Counted from the first letter of the stretch, positions 51,529 through 60,898 are shown. The stretch: 64,000 bases of DNA from Eubacterium plexicaudatum ASF492 (GCF_000364225.2 NZ_AQFT02000001.1:2108001-2172000); one strand, 5' to 3'. Made by a program: numbers and translations. Notes: a model not told the origin generated them from the sequence alone.

Positions 51529-52227
51529 TTATACGGTTATAACCGTTCCGCTGAAACTGCCGCTCAATGCTTTTACGATACTGTCCGGCTCATTCAGGCT
51601 GAATACATACATCGGCATTTTATGCTCCAGGCACAAAATGGAAGCCGTCAAATCTACAACCGCCAGCTTCTTTTCGATCACTTCTTCGATCGAAAGCGTA
51701 TCGTAACGAACAGCCTGCGGATTCAGCTTCGGATCGGAATCATATACGCCGTCAACTGCTTTTGCTAACAGCATACCATCCGCTTCCATCTCTACCGCAC
51801 GCAAAACGGCAGCCGTATCCGTTGAAAAATACGGATGCCCCGTCCCGCCGGCAAAAAACACAACGATATTATGGGCAAAATATTTGTTCGCACGGTCTTT
51901 TGAAAACAATTTTGTAAAAGAACCGCATTCGAACGGCGTGAGTACATTTGTTTTCATGCCTTCGGAACGAAAAATCTCAGATACATAAATGCAGTTCATT
52001 ACCGTTGCCAGCATCCCGATCTGGTCCGCTTTCGTACGATCAATCACCGCACTTGTCCGACCACGCCAGAAATTACCGCCGCCAATTACAATTCCGACCT
52101 GTACACCATCATCTACCAGCCGCTTTACCTGTTTTGCAACTCCACATACGGTCGCTTCGTCAAATCCGGCCTTTTTATCACCGGCCAGAGCTTCGCCGCT
52201 TAATTTCAACAGAACTCTTCTCATCAT
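51529..52227 (-). CDS. pyrH: UMP kinase
   Basis: Phosphorylates UMP to UDP. It has 232 residues of the amino-acid-kinase fold: RVLLKLSGEAL, GIVIGGGNFWRG and FFAGGTGHPYFSTDTAA. In most Firmicutes tsf and rpsB precede it; here the bactofilin gene lies immediately upstream (three bases from stop to start). Confidence 0.97.
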   Translation of the reverse strand: MMRRVLLKLSGEALAGDKKAGFDEATVCGVAKQVKRLVDDGVQVGIVIGGGNFWRGRTSAVIDRTKADQIGMLATVMNCIYVSEIFRSEGMKTNVLTPFECGSFTKLFSKDRANKYFAHNIVVFFAGGTGHPYFSTDTAAVLRAVEMEADGMLLAKAVDGVYDSDPKLNPQAVRYDTLSIEEVIEKKLAVVDLTASILCLEHKMPMYVFSLNEPDSIVKALSGSFSGTVITV

Positions 52228-52230
52228 TTT

Positions 52231-53406
52231 TTATTTGCCTTTCTTTTCTCCAAAAAGACTATCCACATCAATGTCTGCGTAGCACTGAGAACAGAAGCCC
52301 TCAATGACAGCTCCGTTATTAATCTGTACGGATCTGGATTTAATATTTCCAACAATAACCGCAGAAGTATCCACTACAACCGGACCCTGCACATCAATAT
52401 CTCCTTTTACCGCACCTGCAATGACTGCGGATGTTGCTGCAATATTACCTACTACGACAGAGCCAAGACCGATCTTCACGGTACCTGTGCTCATAATTTC
52501 TCCTTCAATCTTGGCAGCATCGGAAAAAACTTCCGAAGATGAGCTGTTGCCTTTGATCGTGCCTGTTACTTCCAGTTTGCCGTTACACTGTACGTTTCCT
52601 TCCACACGGCCGCTGATGCTGAATGAACCGGTTGTAGACAGGTTACCTTTAATCGTTGTTCCATTTGTAATAATAGATACTTCGTCCGTAACCTCCAGTG
52701 AATCCGTAGACAGATCATCTTCCATAGATACTGCCATCTCCTTTGTCAATTCTTCGTTCATTGGTATTTCCTCCTTAATTGTTGTACTTGGTTTCTTATG
52801 ATCAATATTACGATGATTGCTTTGTGGCTTTTGTTCCGCCGCAGACTGTTTTTTTGGCTGTGACGGACGCGGCTGCGGTTTTGGCTGCACGCGCTGCGGC
52901 TTTTCTTCCGCTTCTCTTAAGAGCGCATCAAAATCGAAAGGCAGATCGTCTTCGTCTTCTTTTTCTTTCTCCGGCTCCAAAATTGTGTCAAACCGGCTGA
53001 GCGCTGCCTGAATAGACTCCTCTTTTTCCGCAGCTTTTACAGGCTCCGGTTTGGATTCTTTTTTCAATTCCGGCTTTGGCTCTTCCTTCGGCGCTGCCTG
53101 TGGCCTCGGCGCCGGCTGCGGTTTCGGTGCCGCCGGCTGCGGCTTTTCTTCCGCACGTTTTTCCAGCACCGGCTCCTCCGGTTCGATCTGCACATGCTTT
53201 ACCGGCTCCTGCCGGTCTTTATCCACATGTTCCAGCAAACCGTCCAGCTTTGACAACTCGGACTCAATGTCCAAATCCCCTTCCAGAGTATTCACCATCA
53301 TCTCCGGAGAATCTTCCAGTTCTTCTTCCATCTCAAAATCTTCTCCCGGCAGCAACTCATTCACCGCCAGAGAAAGATCATCCTTGAAATCTTTAAAAAA
53401 GCTCAT
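52231..53406 (-). CDS. Bactofilin with long disordered N-terminal region
   Basis: A polymer-forming cytoskeletal protein of 391 residues. Residues about 245-375 form the bactofilin beta-helix (GNLSTTGSFSISGRVEGNV, GEIMSTGTVKIGLGSVVVG and repeats). Residues 1-230 are a charged, Pro/Ala/Lys/Glu-rich region with repeated PKPQPAP-like segments, much longer than in standard 120-190-residue bactofilins. It follows the deacetylase gene by 27 bases and precedes pyrH. A scaffold role in envelope growth is inference from its neighbours. Confidence 0.9.
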   Translation of the reverse strand: MSFFKDFKDDLSLAVNELLPGEDFEMEEELEDSPEMMVNTLEGDLDIESELSKLDGLLEHVDKDRQEPVKHVQIEPEEPVLEKRAEEKPQPAAPKPQPAPRPQAAPKEEPKPELKKESKPEPVKAAEKEESIQAALSRFDTILEPEKEKEDEDDLPFDFDALLREAEEKPQRVQPKPQPRPSQPKKQSAAEQKPQSNHRNIDHKKPSTTIKEEIPMNEELTKEMAVSMEDDLSTDSLEVTDEVSIITNGTTIKGNLSTTGSFSISGRVEGNVQCNGKLEVTGTIKGNSSSSEVFSDAAKIEGEIMSTGTVKIGLGSVVVGNIAATSAVIAGAVKGDIDVQGPVVVDTSAVIVGNIKSRSVQINNGAVIEGFCSQCYADIDVDSLFGEKKGK

Positions 53407-53433
53407 TTCTTACCTCCATTTATCCGTATGTAA

Positions 53434-54477
53434 TCAGTCTTCCACACTTTCTGATGAAACATGCTGCACAAGTGTTGTATTTTCATCAATCGGTAAAATC
53501 TCCGCATCCATTTCCATAAGCTGCTCAATAATGAGCGGCAGAGCCTTTACGGTATTTGACTTATTTTCCGCATCATGCATCAGCACCACTGACGTATGAT
53601 ACTTTACAACGTCTTCCATAATATTGTCAACCAATTCCTGAACCGTATAATCATGAGAAGTTGCATCACCACATTCTACATTCCAGTCAAAATAAGTGAT
53701 TTCCCTTTCTTTTAAAACGCAGATAAATTCTTTCATATCCAGTTTGCTGACCTGATTGCTGCTGCCTCCCGGAAAGCGATAAAGCCGACATTTGATATCT
53801 ACCGCATCTTCGATTTTGCTTTGAATCCGATTCAGATCCCGTTCAAAATTTTTTACCGAATCATAAATCTCATCATACTTATGCGTATAGGAGTGCATTC
53901 CTATGGTATGTCCACGTCTGGCAATCTCCCGATACAGCATCATAGACTGCTTATCTTCTCTGCCTGTCAGAAAGAACGTCGCTTTTATCTGATATTGATC
54001 CAAAATTTTCAAAATCTTTTTCGTGTTTTTACTTGGCCCGTCATCAAACGTCAAATATACTTTACGATCCTTGTGTTCCGTCTCCGTCTGTTTTTCGGCC
54101 TTTTTTATCTGATCCGCGCCGGCTGTCACCTGTGCAGCATTTTTTGCAGATAACCGAATCGGATCTACCGATTCTTTTTCCGCCACGCTTTCGGTATCTT
54201 CTTTGCTTCCGTCGGTCTGCCCGACTACGGAATCATAGTCTTCCTGTGCATTCGACGTCCGGTTTTCCTTTTGCTCCACCTGCTGACTGCGAATCGTATT
54301 TTCAGTAATAATGTCGATCTGTTCCTGAAGCGAATGTACTTTCGCAATCAACGTAACCGAAATTAATGTCTGTGCCAGCAGCCATGTTATCAGAAACCAG
54401 ACCAGCCCTGTTTTCATACGCTGTACCCGTTTTTTACGTGCAAGCCGGTCGTTTAGCCCTTCATTTTTATCACTCAT
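53434..54477 (-). CDS. Membrane-anchored NodB polysaccharide deacetylase
   Basis: A predicted peptidoglycan or glycan deacetylase of 347 residues. A cytoplasmic N-terminus (RLARKKRVQR) precedes one membrane helix (about 23-45), then a coiled/low-complexity spacer. The NodB domain has the catalytic base in LTFDDGPS (about residue 145) and the zinc histidines in HSYTH; the RFPGGSS and VVLMHDA motifs follow. It is first in the long envelope run and shares it with the bactofilin. Confidence 0.93.
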   Translation of the reverse strand: MSDKNEGLNDRLARKKRVQRMKTGLVWFLITWLLAQTLISVTLIAKVHSLQEQIDIITENTIRSQQVEQKENRTSNAQEDYDSVVGQTDGSKEDTESVAEKESVDPIRLSAKNAAQVTAGADQIKKAEKQTETEHKDRKVYLTFDDGPSKNTKKILKILDQYQIKATFFLTGREDKQSMMLYREIARRGHTIGMHSYTHKYDEIYDSVKNFERDLNRIQSKIEDAVDIKCRLYRFPGGSSNQVSKLDMKEFICVLKEREITYFDWNVECGDATSHDYTVQELVDNIMEDVVKYHTSVVLMHDAENKSNTVKALPLIIEQLMEMDAEILPIDENTTLVQHVSSESVED

Positions 54478-54515
54478 TCAATTTCCCCAGCCCCCTGGTC
54501 CTTATTATCCAAATC

Positions 54516-54524
54516 ATTGTATCA
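54516..54524 (-). promoter_or_regulatory. Extended -10 promoter before the deacetylase
   Basis: TGATACAAT on the minus strand forms an extended -10 (TG-N-TACAAT); the -35 is weak. It lies about 40 bases before the start at 54477. In 54478-54741 I see nothing else apart from A/T-rich sequence. Confidence 0.45.
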
Positions 54525-54741
54525 TATTTGCTTCGCCATGAATACGATTTTTTTACGTTATATTGTTGTTTTTTTAGGAAGTTTTTCCATGTTTTTCTGT
54601 TTTCTTTTTGTTTTTTACATAATTATCAGATTTTACCAGGAATTTACAGTCTATTTGCCATGCATGGCAGTACCACATTTGTTCATGCAAATACAGTATA
54701 ACATTGATAATGCAGCTTGTCATTATGAAATTTTTCGGATT

Positions 54742-54772
54742 AAAAAAGAGAATGGCCGTTACGGCCATTCTC
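54742..54772 (-). terminator. Terminator of the FliD-like/DUF6033 operon
   Basis: A perfect 12-bp stem (GAGAATGGCCGT / ACGGCCATTCTC, 54748-54772) with a single-base loop, followed on the minus strand by TTTTTT (54742-54747). It sits ten bases past the end of the coiled-coil gene and closes the operon. Confidence 0.92.
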
Positions 54773-54781
54773 CTTCCATTT

Positions 54782-55815
54782 CTAAATCATTTCATCTACT
54801 TCCAATCCTTTCAGATCTTCGGCAACGAGTTTCATCTTTGACATCATATCGGATACTTCCTGCTGCACGTCATTTTTAACGTTGTTCATTTTCAGTATTG
54901 CTTCCGTCAGAACATCTCCGGATATCGGATCCGAGTCTTCCTGCGTACGATTATGCTCTTTTTCCGCCTTGTCCGGATCCGCAAGCACTTCCAGCTCTTC
55001 TCTGCGTTCTTTGATCTCTTCGATTTTTCTTCTTCTTCTTTCTTTTCTTCCTTCTTTTCTTCTGCCTTTTCGAGCTCTTCTTCGAATTTGTCGTCGATAT
55101 GGTCTACCGCTTCATCAACCAGCATACCACTGATTTCTTTGCCGGCATTTTCCATAATTTCTTCCGACTGCTGCACCGCATCCAGAATCGGATGATATTT
55201 CAGACGTTCCCTCTGAATGCCTCGGATTGCCGCATTTTCTTCAATCATGCCTTTTTTTGCCTCTTCCAGCTGATCTAAAAGCGGCTCTTTTCCCAGATCC
55301 ATGTCCATTGCACGCTGCTGGTATTCCGTGTAGCCATTGCCTTTGCCCTGTGCATACAACTCCCATACACGTTCCTGCTCCTCCGGTGTCATGGCGTTCT
55401 TTAGCTGCTCCGGATCGCGGGTGGAAAGTCTGCGGTATTCTATCAGCATTTCCAAATCCTTCTGCTCCTGGCTGTCTTTGTCCACACCGTACTCCTGGCG
55501 AAGCGCTTCCATATTATCATCAATCTGACGAAGGCCGCGGTTGGATTCTCCAACCTGACTTTCGTATTGTTTGATCAGATCCAGACGCGCCTGAATATCG
55601 TCGTCAATCTTTTTCTCGCCTGAAAAGGCATCGCTTACCAGTTTTAACGCCCGTTTCTTTGCCAGATCCCGTTTCTGTTCGATCGGATCAAACTTTCCGG
55701 TCAGAAGAGATGCCGGCCCTGTACTCGCCTGACGTTGCTTTCTGCCAAACATATCTGTCTGCATGTTGTTGAAAGACGGACGAAGTCCTGTAAAAAACTG
55801 AATATTATTTCCCAT
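54782..55815 (-). CDS. Unrecognised coiled-coil protein of the sigma-D-like operon (frame broken at 55024-55028)
   Basis: I do not recognise this family. Restored length is 344 residues, starting MGNNIQFFTGLRPSFNNM behind AAGGATGTG. There is no signal peptide and no membrane segment. After a short N-terminal region it is predicted to be almost entirely helical and highly charged, with a Glu/Lys-rich stretch around residues 240-265. One more base in TTTTT (55024-55028) restores EKIEEIKERREELEVLADP and a common C-terminal end DLKGLEVDEMI. It is last in the operon with DUF6033 and FliD-like genes. A structural or chaperone role for secreted filament parts is guesswork. Confidence 0.72.
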
Positions 55816-55830
55816 CCGATCACATCCTTT

Positions 55831-56625
55831 CTAAATCGAAAAGTCGACGTTGCGGCCGATTTTACGTTCTTCATCCGTACGTACACTGTCACTTCGCAAT
55901 GCAAAAATGGTGTCATTGATTTTACGGATCAGTTCCTCGATCGAAGATGCTTCCACACGAACGGTATTGTCATCTTCTTTCATTTCCGCCTTTTTCCGAT
56001 CTTCAGCTTTTTGCGCGCGCTTATCTTCCGCGCGTTTTTTCTCAGCTGCTTTCTTGTCCTGCTTTTTTGCCTCTGCTTTTTTTGCCGCATTTTTTTCAAT
56101 TCGGTCTTTCTGAGCTACCAGCGACTTGTCGATGACTGCAAAAAAAGTTGCCGTCCCGCTTTTGTCTACCTGCATCCCATACCCTTTTACGCTGTCTGCA
56201 TTGGCGCCAAGGCTTTTTGCAATCTGCGGCATTTTATGCGCTGCGCTGCTGATGATTCCTTCATACTGTTTCCGAAACTCTTCGTCTTCGGCCATTTTCT
56301 CTATTTTTTCTTCATCAATCAGTACAACCATACGGCTTGGATTTGCAAATCTGCCTGCATTTGCTTTTGCCTGCTGCTTCATATCGCTGCTTACAAGAAT
56401 AAAATCCATGTTTCCATACTTCTTGCGCAGCTGATCATAATACTTTTGCGCCTTTTCACTCAGTTTCGGCTCGCCGATTGTCCTTCCGTTTGTTACTTTG
56501 GACTTTTTGACTGCTTCGGACTGATTTTCTTTTTGCGTCTTTGTGTTTTGTACATTCCTGTCATAGCCTGCCGCTGCAGGATAACCGGACGCTGCACTTA
56601 CTTCTGCCTGTGTAATTGCGGTCAT
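55831..56625 (-). CDS. DUF6033 family protein
   Basis: A protein of 264 residues that I match to DUF6033, known mainly in Lachnospiraceae and uncharacterised. The start MTAITQAEVSAASGY at 56625 follows AAGGAGG. The first 60 residues are low-complexity; residues about 60-160 are the conserved core (YGNMDFILVSSDMK, NPSRMVVLIDEEKIEKM, KGYGMQVDKSG). A Lys/Ala-rich helix and a conserved end (EELIRKINDTIF) follow. No signal peptide or catalytic motif is seen. It starts 15 bases before the next gene and follows the FliD-like gene closely. Confidence 0.78.
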   Translation of the reverse strand: MTAITQAEVSAASGYPAAAGYDRNVQNTKTQKENQSEAVKKSKVTNGRTIGEPKLSEKAQKYYDQLRKKYGNMDFILVSSDMKQQAKANAGRFANPSRMVVLIDEEKIEKMAEDEEFRKQYEGIISSAAHKMPQIAKSLGANADSVKGYGMQVDKSGTATFFAVIDKSLVAQKDRIEKNAAKKAEAKKQDKKAAEKKRAEDKRAQKAEDRKKAEMKEDDNTVRVEASSIEELIRKINDTIFALRSDSVRTDEERKIGRNVDFSI

Positions 56626-56724
56626 AATCGTTTCCTCCTTGAAATATTGTCGAATTCCTTTTATCTTTATAAATATAAAGCATCCGCTAAAATACAAAAA
56701 TGCAGCTATGGTTTGTCAAACGGC

Positions 56725-57393
56725 TTAACCCCAAAAATCAAACTGGCTGGCAATCTGAGAATAAATATTTCCGCTTGCATTATACTGGCTTGAAGCGCTC
56801 TCAATTCCTGCCTGCGCGTTATTTGCAATACGCTCTGCAAGAAAAGCGGTTTTGGATGCCAGTTCTCCTTTTTCACCGAAAGCATTTTGAATGTCTTCGA
56901 TCGAGGCAGCATACAGCTTTTCCTGATTGACAGACATCACTCCGTCTTTACCAATCGTAATGCCAATCTTTTCCAGCTGTTCCCGGTTGCTTCCTGCCGC
57001 ATCCTGAAGCATCTGGCTGTAATACTGATCAAGCATGCCCGGCGATTTTTTCAGACCGGAAAGTGTTGCATTATAGTATGTTACATAATCTTCTACCGCC
57101 TTATAAGCTTCTTTTTTATCTTCGCTGTTTTTCAGCTTTTCCAAAAGGGAGTCTTCCCCTGTTTCCGCCAGTTTCTTAGCCTGATCTTCCAGGTTCTGTG
57201 CAGATTTTTCCGTTTTTTTGTAGTTCGAAACGGTTTCCGTAGATACCTTATCTTTCTTATCCTTATTTAAAGCATCCAGTAAGGTATTCCCGTCGGAAGA
57301 CTCACTGTTAATCGAACTTAAAAAATTTGCCCGATGAATCGGAATACCTGTTTTTTTTGCTGTTTCATTCAGCATATGGGTAGTAATTCTCAT
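56725..57393 (-). CDS. Small FliD-C-terminus-like protein
   Basis: A 222-residue protein resembling the C-terminal part of the flagellar cap FliD. The N-terminus MRITTHMLNETAKKTG resembles the starts of hook-associated proteins. The C-terminal half matches FliD-type sequence: GITIGKDGVMSVNQEKL, then NAFGEKGELASKTAFLAERI, and ends in aromatic QFDFWG. True FliD is twice as long and has variable D2-D3 domains, which are absent. AGGAGG is five bases before the start. It is first behind a sigma-D-like promoter. It may be a shortened cap, an adapter or an exported filament part. Confidence 0.75.
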   Translation of the reverse strand: MRITTHMLNETAKKTGIPIHRANFLSSINSESSDGNTLLDALNKDKKDKVSTETVSNYKKTEKSAQNLEDQAKKLAETGEDSLLEKLKNSEDKKEAYKAVEDYVTYYNATLSGLKKSPGMLDQYYSQMLQDAAGSNREQLEKIGITIGKDGVMSVNQEKLYAASIEDIQNAFGEKGELASKTAFLAERIANNAQAGIESASSQYNASGNIYSQIASQFDFWG

Positions 57394-57451
57394 AAATAAT
57401 AACCTCCTGTTTGGCAGTGGGATCCTTCACCGCATTTGTATTTCATATAGT

Positions 57452-57477
57452 ATATCGGCAAAAATACGGGAACTTAA
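57452..57477 (-). promoter_or_regulatory. Flagellar sigma-D (sigma-28) type promoter
   Basis: Minus-strand TTAA (57474-57477), 14 bases, GCCGATAT (57452-57459). The -10 element is a perfect match to the Bacillus sigma-D pattern GCCGATAT, and the spacing falls in its N14-16 range. It lies about 60 bases before the FliD-like gene. A flagellar/late-class regulator is thus strongly suggested. The plus strand of the same gap holds the chemoreceptor's sigma-A promoter. Confidence 0.75.
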
Positions 57478-57533
57478 CAGAAAATGTCATGAATAGATGC
57501 TGCAATAAATTTTACAAAAGCCGAAAAAAGCTC

Positions 57534-57561
57534 TTAACATTTATGAAAAATATGTTAAAAT
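57534..57561 (+). promoter_or_regulatory. Sigma-A promoter for the chemoreceptor gene
   Basis: -35 TTAACA (57534-57539), 16-base spacer, -10 TAAAAT (57556-57561), 35 bases before the start. No second sigma-D site is convincing on this strand. Confidence 0.65.
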
Positions 57562-57595
57562 ATAACGATAGTGTAATGAAAAGGAGTGCATTGAT

Positions 57596-59556
57596 ATGAA
57601 AAAATATCATAAGATCAAACAAAAAATCATTTTTTATGTCATGGCCGTAGCAATCTCTCAGGCCATCGTTATCTCTGTCATTATGTGTATCGGCAATATC
57701 CGCTCTACAGACAGTTCGCTGCTGGACAATATGCAGACCACCGCCAGAATTGCTTCACAGAGCATAAGCTCCAATCTGCATCTGTTATGCGAACGCATTT
57801 ACAACCTCTCACGGGAACCGGCATTCACCGATCCTGCAGCTTCGACCAGAGACAGACAGGCCTGTCTTGACAACGCCAAACTCCAGATTGAATTTGTCTG
57901 GCTGGCCGCATATGATCCGGATGGTAAAAAATATATGGGGACGATCATGCGCCCTCTTCCATCACGGACGAAAAATACTATACGCATTTAACGGAAACCG
58001 GAAATACGGTGATCGGCGACCCTTACAACGCAGACGACCAGCTTCAGCTTTGTGTCGGCATTCCGTATACGATAGAAGAAGAAACTGCCGGATATCTGGT
58101 AGGCAGTTATAAATATGATATTTTAAACGATGTTTTAAGCATGCTGATCGTAGGCAGCACAGGAAGCGCCTGCATTTTAAACGAAGAAGGTCTGATTATC
58201 GGCGACCGGGATACGCAGACGGTAAAAGAGCAAAACAATATTTATGACTCTGCGGATTCGAATGACGCAAAAAAAATCTATGATAAAATGCTCGCCTATC
58301 AGACCGGCTCCGACATTATTTCATTTAAAGGCAAAAAAAGCTACGTCGGCTATGCACCGATTCCCGGTACAAACTGGGCGCTGATGCTTCACGCTCCCCA
58401 GATTGAATTTATGGACACCGTTATCTCGTCCATTTCACTTTCGGTGCTGTTGTCCGTTACATTTTTGATCATCGGCGCCATATGGATTATCAAAGTTTCA
58501 CAGAAAATATCCGTCTCTTTGACGTCCGCTACCACCCGGCTGCAGGAACTGGCTGACGGAAACTTAACGGATGCGGTTGTATTGTCCAAAAGCAACGATG
58601 AGACCGCTGTTTTAACAGATGCACTTGCAAAAACCATATCCAGCCTGAACACTTACATACAAAATATCCGTACCTGCCTCGGCGAACTGTCGAAAGGAGA
58701 CTATACGGTCGCCATCCCGGACAATTTTCATGGTGATTTTACATCCATTCGGGATTCGCTGAATCATATCAGCATCTATTTGAACCAGACGATGCACCGC
58801 ATGAACCAGTCTTCACAGGACGTAACCCAAAATTCCATGGTCGTATCGGATTATGCCGGACGGCTGCAGGATGCTTCTTTAAAGCAGTCCGAACTGCTGC
58901 AGCAGCTGGAAGAAAGCGCCGCATCCATTACAAGGGCCATTGAAAAAAATAAGGATCAGGTACTCCAGATGGAATCCTGTTCGGAAAATGCCGGTGAAAA
59001 AACCTCCCTTGGCGCCACATCCATGCAAAGCCTGCTGACTTTAATGGAACAGATTCATAATTCCGTAGAAGAGATTTCCAAGATCAGCAAATTAATCGGT
59101 GATATTTCGTTCCAGACAAACCTGCTTTCGTTAAATGCTTCGATTGAAGCTGCCAGAGCAGGTGAAGCCGGACATGGATTTGCTGTCGTTGCCGCGGAAA
59201 TCGGACAGCTGTCAGGAAAGACTTCCGAAGCTCTGCGCCAGACCGACGAAATTATCCAAAGATCGGCCGAAATGATTGAAAAAGGACTGGAAGCAGCCAA
59301 TGAAACGGCAGCCGCTTTTCATGAAATTCAGGAAGTTGCCATACAGTACCGTGAAATATCCGTACGGCTTGCCGATACTGCCGAAGAACAGACTTCTACC
59401 ATAGCCTGTGTATCCACGCAGCTGGATTCCATCCGCAGTATTGCCGAGGAAAACAGGGGACTTGCGGAGAAAACCGCCGAAATGGCTGCCAGTTCCCTGA
59501 AACAGTCCGAAAGCCTGCATCAATATGTATCACAGGTAAAATTAAAAGAACTTTAG
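57596..59556 (+). CDS. Methyl-accepting chemotaxis protein (frame broken at 57937-57940)
   Basis: Membrane chemoreceptor of 653 residues. Helix 1 (about 11-32) precedes a Cache-like extracellular sensing domain; helix 2 lies near residues 285-305, followed by HAMP-like and signalling domains with the hallmark [17 protein letters not shown]. The frame breaks in GGGG (57937-57940); one more G restores [17 protein letters not shown]. An AGGAG site precedes the start. It is followed 12 bases later by an FMN-binding lipoprotein and divergent from the sigma-D-like operon. The ligand is unknown. Confidence 0.93.
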
Positions 59557-59568
59557 GAGGTTTGCCTT

Positions 59569-60018
59569 ATGAGTAAAACAATTCGCATTCTGCCGCTTGT
59601 TTCAGTCCTTTTATGTGCGTGCCTGCTGGGCGGCTGTAGTTCCGCAACTTTAAAAGATGGTTTTTATACGGCCCAGATGTCCGATTATTCACACGGCTGG
59701 AAAGAATATTTATGTATCATGGTAAAAGACGATAAAATCGTTTACGCAGAATTTAATGCCAAAAGCCCAAGCGGTTATATCAAGGCATGGGATAACGCGT
59801 ATATGGAAAGCATGGCCGCCGTCCAGACTACGTATCCAAACGACTACACCAGAAAGTATGTCGCCCAGCTGATTCAGGCACAAAACACGGACGGCATTGA
59901 TACGGTCAGCGGCGCGACCCATTCCGGCAGCAACTTTTTAAAACTGTCGGCCGCCGTGATCGAACAGGCAGCGGCAGGAAATCCGAATATCGTAACCGTC
60001 CGGAGCGAATCGGAATAA
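59569..60018 (+). CDS. FMN-binding domain lipoprotein
   Basis: A 149-residue predicted lipoprotein; its signal ends in the lipobox LLGGCSS. The single FMN-binding domain ends in SGATHSG, the motif in which ApbE attaches FMN to the threonine. It resembles the flavin-carrying lipoproteins of Gram-positive extracellular electron transfer (PplA-like) and RnfG-type domains. It directly follows the chemoreceptor gene with a GGAGG site. Its electron donor is not in the window. Confidence 0.9.
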   Translation: MSKTIRILPLVSVLLCACLLGGCSSATLKDGFYTAQMSDYSHGWKEYLCIMVKDDKIVYAEFNAKSPSGYIKAWDNAYMESMAAVQTTYPNDYTRKYVAQLIQAQNTDGIDTVSGATHSGSNFLKLSAAVIEQAAAGNPNIVTVRSESE

Positions 60019-60043
60019 AAGAAATACGCATAAAAAGCACATA

Positions 60044-60099
60044 AAAACATGGCAGCGGGTTGCTTCTTTTCTTACCTCTTACCCGCTGCCATGTTTTTT
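60044..60099 (+). terminator. Bidirectional terminator between the FMN lipoprotein and MBL genes
   Basis: A 17-bp perfect stem (60044-60060 with 60081-60097) has the core ACATGGCAGCGGGT. T-runs flank both sides, so it can end the plus-strand pair and the minus-strand MBL gene, whose stop lies at its edge (60099-60101). Confidence 0.92.
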
Positions 60100-60848
60100 C
60101 AGGAAAAATCAAACGTTTCATTTTCTTTTGTAATCGTTACAATTCTGCTCAGAAAATAATCATTATCCGTCCGTTTTTTATACTGCTCAATCATTGCATA
60201 ATTCTGCCACATATGCATCGGAAATACATGATCCGCATCAATATGGCGCATAAAATAGCCGAATCCTTTCCATGCATCGTTTTCCTGGCGCGGATCAAGC
60301 AGAACAAAAGCCAGATCAAAATGCTCGTTTTCTATTTTGCGCATTTCCCGCTTGAAGCTTCGTTCCATCCGCCCGTTAATCAGATCTCCGACTCCTTCCC
60401 AATGCCACCAGTTCAAATCCCCGGCATGGTAAATATGTTTTCCTTCGGCCTGTACGCAAAACGCTACTCCCTCATCCGTAGAGGTCAGCGTGCGGACTTT
60501 CATCGTCCCGATTTCATACGTTTTCTCCGGTGCCGTATACGTAATCTTTTCCGTAATTTCCTGAGGATATCCATGTTTTTTTAAAAAATTACGGGTCATT
60601 TTACAGTCTTTGGAAAAGACAAACCGTACGTTTTTATATTGTTCCGCCAGCTTTAAATTGTCCATGTCAAAGTGATCCTGATGCTTATGGCTGGCAAACA
60701 CATAAAAATCCTTTTCCGAATCAAGCGGCGGTATCGCTCCGGTAAAACAAAACCCATTGACACGGTCGCCTGCAAAATAATCAAACAGCAAAATCGTATG
60801 TTCCAGTTCTACCAAAAAACTGCTGTGATGTAAAAATGTTACTTTCAT
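60099..60848 (-). CDS. MBL-fold metallohydrolase (UlaG-like)
   Basis: A 249-residue metallo-beta-lactamase-fold enzyme. The zinc motif is SHKHQDHF (HxHxDH) near residue 55; IYHAGDLNWW holds a second metal aspartate, and FPMHMW a C-terminal histidine. The start MKVTFLHHSSFLVE resembles the UlaG/YtnP-type branch. The substrate is unknown. It is on its own between spoIVA and a terminator. Confidence 0.9.
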   Translation of the reverse strand: MKVTFLHHSSFLVELEHTILLFDYFAGDRVNGFCFTGAIPPLDSEKDFYVFASHKHQDHFDMDNLKLAEQYKNVRFVFSKDCKMTRNFLKKHGYPQEITEKITYTAPEKTYEIGTMKVRTLTSTDEGVAFCVQAEGKHIYHAGDLNWWHWEGVGDLINGRMERSFKREMRKIENEHFDLAFVLLDPRQENDAWKGFGYFMRHIDADHVFPMHMWQNYAMIEQYKKRTDNDYFLSRIVTITKENETFDFS

Positions 60849-60898
60849 TATAGCCCTCTTTTCTGTCAGTCATACTGCAGCGACCATACGCATCGGAT

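Noticed and set aside
55735..56793. 352-residue plus-strand open frame opposite the DUF6033 gene
   Set aside because: Its many Phe, Leu, Cys and Arg residues come from the complement of Lys/Glu/Ala codons; it has no ribosome site and would cross three genes.
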